The notes under the pieces are model-generated. The model had not been told where the DNA came from. It searched no databases and saw only the letters and a program-made list of their open reading frames with translations. The position numbers and the translations under genes were made by a program. Below are positions 5,327-5,541 of a DNA stretch of 5,541 nt, piece by piece. This DNA comes from an uncultured Clostridia bacterium (GTDB taxonomy: Bacteria > Bacillota > Clostridia > Lachnospirales > Anaerotignaceae): the NCBI GenBank assembly GCA_910587195.1, contig CAJUKL010000033.1, positions 1-5,541 on the forward strand. Direction: 5' to 3'. Position 1 is the stretch's first letter. Each line of letters begins with the position of its first letter.

Positions 5327-5429
5327 CTTTAGCACCAATCGTGGTACAGAACCTTGTCCCATAGGATACTGTTGACATGGTTCTGTACCATTATTGGCTG
5401 CGAGTGGCGCAGAACATTGTGGTGTAAAG
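5327..5429 (+). other. Possible three-way-junction RNA or cruciform element
   Basis: The dominant feature is a hairpin with arms 5335-5353 and 5379-5397. It has 17 Watson-Crick pairs, one G-U and one mismatch, and continues through a T-T mismatch into TGTC/GACA (5355-5358 and 5374-5377) with a 15-nt loop. A second perfect hairpin, CTGCG-AGTGG-CGCAG (5398-5412), follows immediately. A closing helix can form between CTTTA-g-CA (5327-5334) and TGTAAAG (5423-5429). The G-U pair favours the plus strand as the folded RNA. It has no coding potential. It does not match TPP, T-box or other riboswitch classes that I can recall. It could instead be a transposon-like palindrome. Confidence 0.55.
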
Positions 5430-5472
5430 GAAATAAAATACAACCTTGAAGCAACTCCAAAGCAACTAGACC

Positions 5473-5520
5473 AAAAAACCTAACCGTAATGTATAAAGTT
5501 AAAAGAGGTTAGGCTTTTTG
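5473..5520. terminator. Terminator-like hairpin near the right edge
   Basis: AAAAAACCTAACC (5473-5485) pairs with GGTTAGGCTTTTT (5507-5519) around a 21-nt loop, with one mismatch. A T-run follows the GC-containing core on either strand. It could end a transcript covering the folded element on the plus strand, or a minus-strand gene lying beyond the window. The large loop lowers confidence. Confidence 0.5.
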
Positions 5521-5541
5521 CTAACAAACAAATAGACTGTT
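5509..5541 (+). repeat. 33-bp direct repeat, copy B (reaches window edge)
   Basis: This is the second copy of the repeat at 5288-5320, with one base different. It runs to the last base of the window, so its true right boundary is unknown. If homology continues beyond, the region would be a tandem array of about 221-bp units, each carrying the long hairpin. Confidence 0.85.

Noticed and set aside
5478..5514. Integron attC-like boxes: ACCTAAC (RYYYAAC) and GTTAGGC (GTTRRRY)
   Set aside because: The two boxes are only about 37 bp apart overall, without the internal L boxes of an attC. No integrase or cassette genes are present. A terminator hairpin explains the complementarity.
5191..5541. TPP riboswitch upstream of the THI5-like gene
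   Set aside because: The conserved CTGAGA and the CCTGATCTGGATAATGCC-type segments are absent on the minus strand.

Overview
The window is AT-rich, low-GC Gram-positive DNA. Strong AGGAGG-type ribosome binding sites, a lipoprotein-type substrate-binding protein, clostridial codon use and many U-rich hairpins all suggest an anaerobic Clostridia member (Lachnospirales-like). I do not name a genus, because nothing here fixes one.

Layout from left to right. Positions 1-134 hold a partial copy of a structured intergenic repeat. A DJ-1/PfpI-family gene follows on the minus strand (188-763) with its own terminator at 148-178. It is divergent from a purine nucleoside phosphorylase gene (942-1751, plus). 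The two predicted promoters in the gap share one self-complementary -35 hexamer. The 3' end of the phosphorylase gene runs into a second repeat copy (1738-1938). A 145-bp stretch with two long hairpins follows, then a third repeat copy (2084-2284). That third copy leads directly into the ribosome binding site of a family 2 glycosyltransferase with a helical, TPR-like C-terminus (2311-3327). A 36-bp core of the repeat reappears at 3359-3394. It sits just ahead of two tandem paralogous small membrane proteins (3413-3781 and 3804-4073). The second paralog ends at a TGA, but homology continues in frame beyond it for 25 codons, up to the shared terminator.

On the right, an SsuA/THI5-like ABC-transporter substrate-binding lipoprotein (4186-5190, minus) is convergent with the membrane-protein pair and shares a bidirectional terminator with it. 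The last 351 bases have no gene. They hold its probable promoter, a long imperfect hairpin with a possible three-way-junction fold (5327-5429), a terminator-like hairpin, and a 33-bp direct repeat 221 bp apart that reaches the window edge.

The genes do not form one pathway. They look like separate housekeeping or accessory units: carbonyl/oxidative stress, purine salvage, glycosylation, unknown membrane proteins and solute uptake. Dispersed structured repeats separate several of them. The most noteworthy signals are non-coding: the covarying repeat family, the shared -35 divergent promoters and the folded element near the right edge. The nonsense-truncated tandem paralog is also worth attention.
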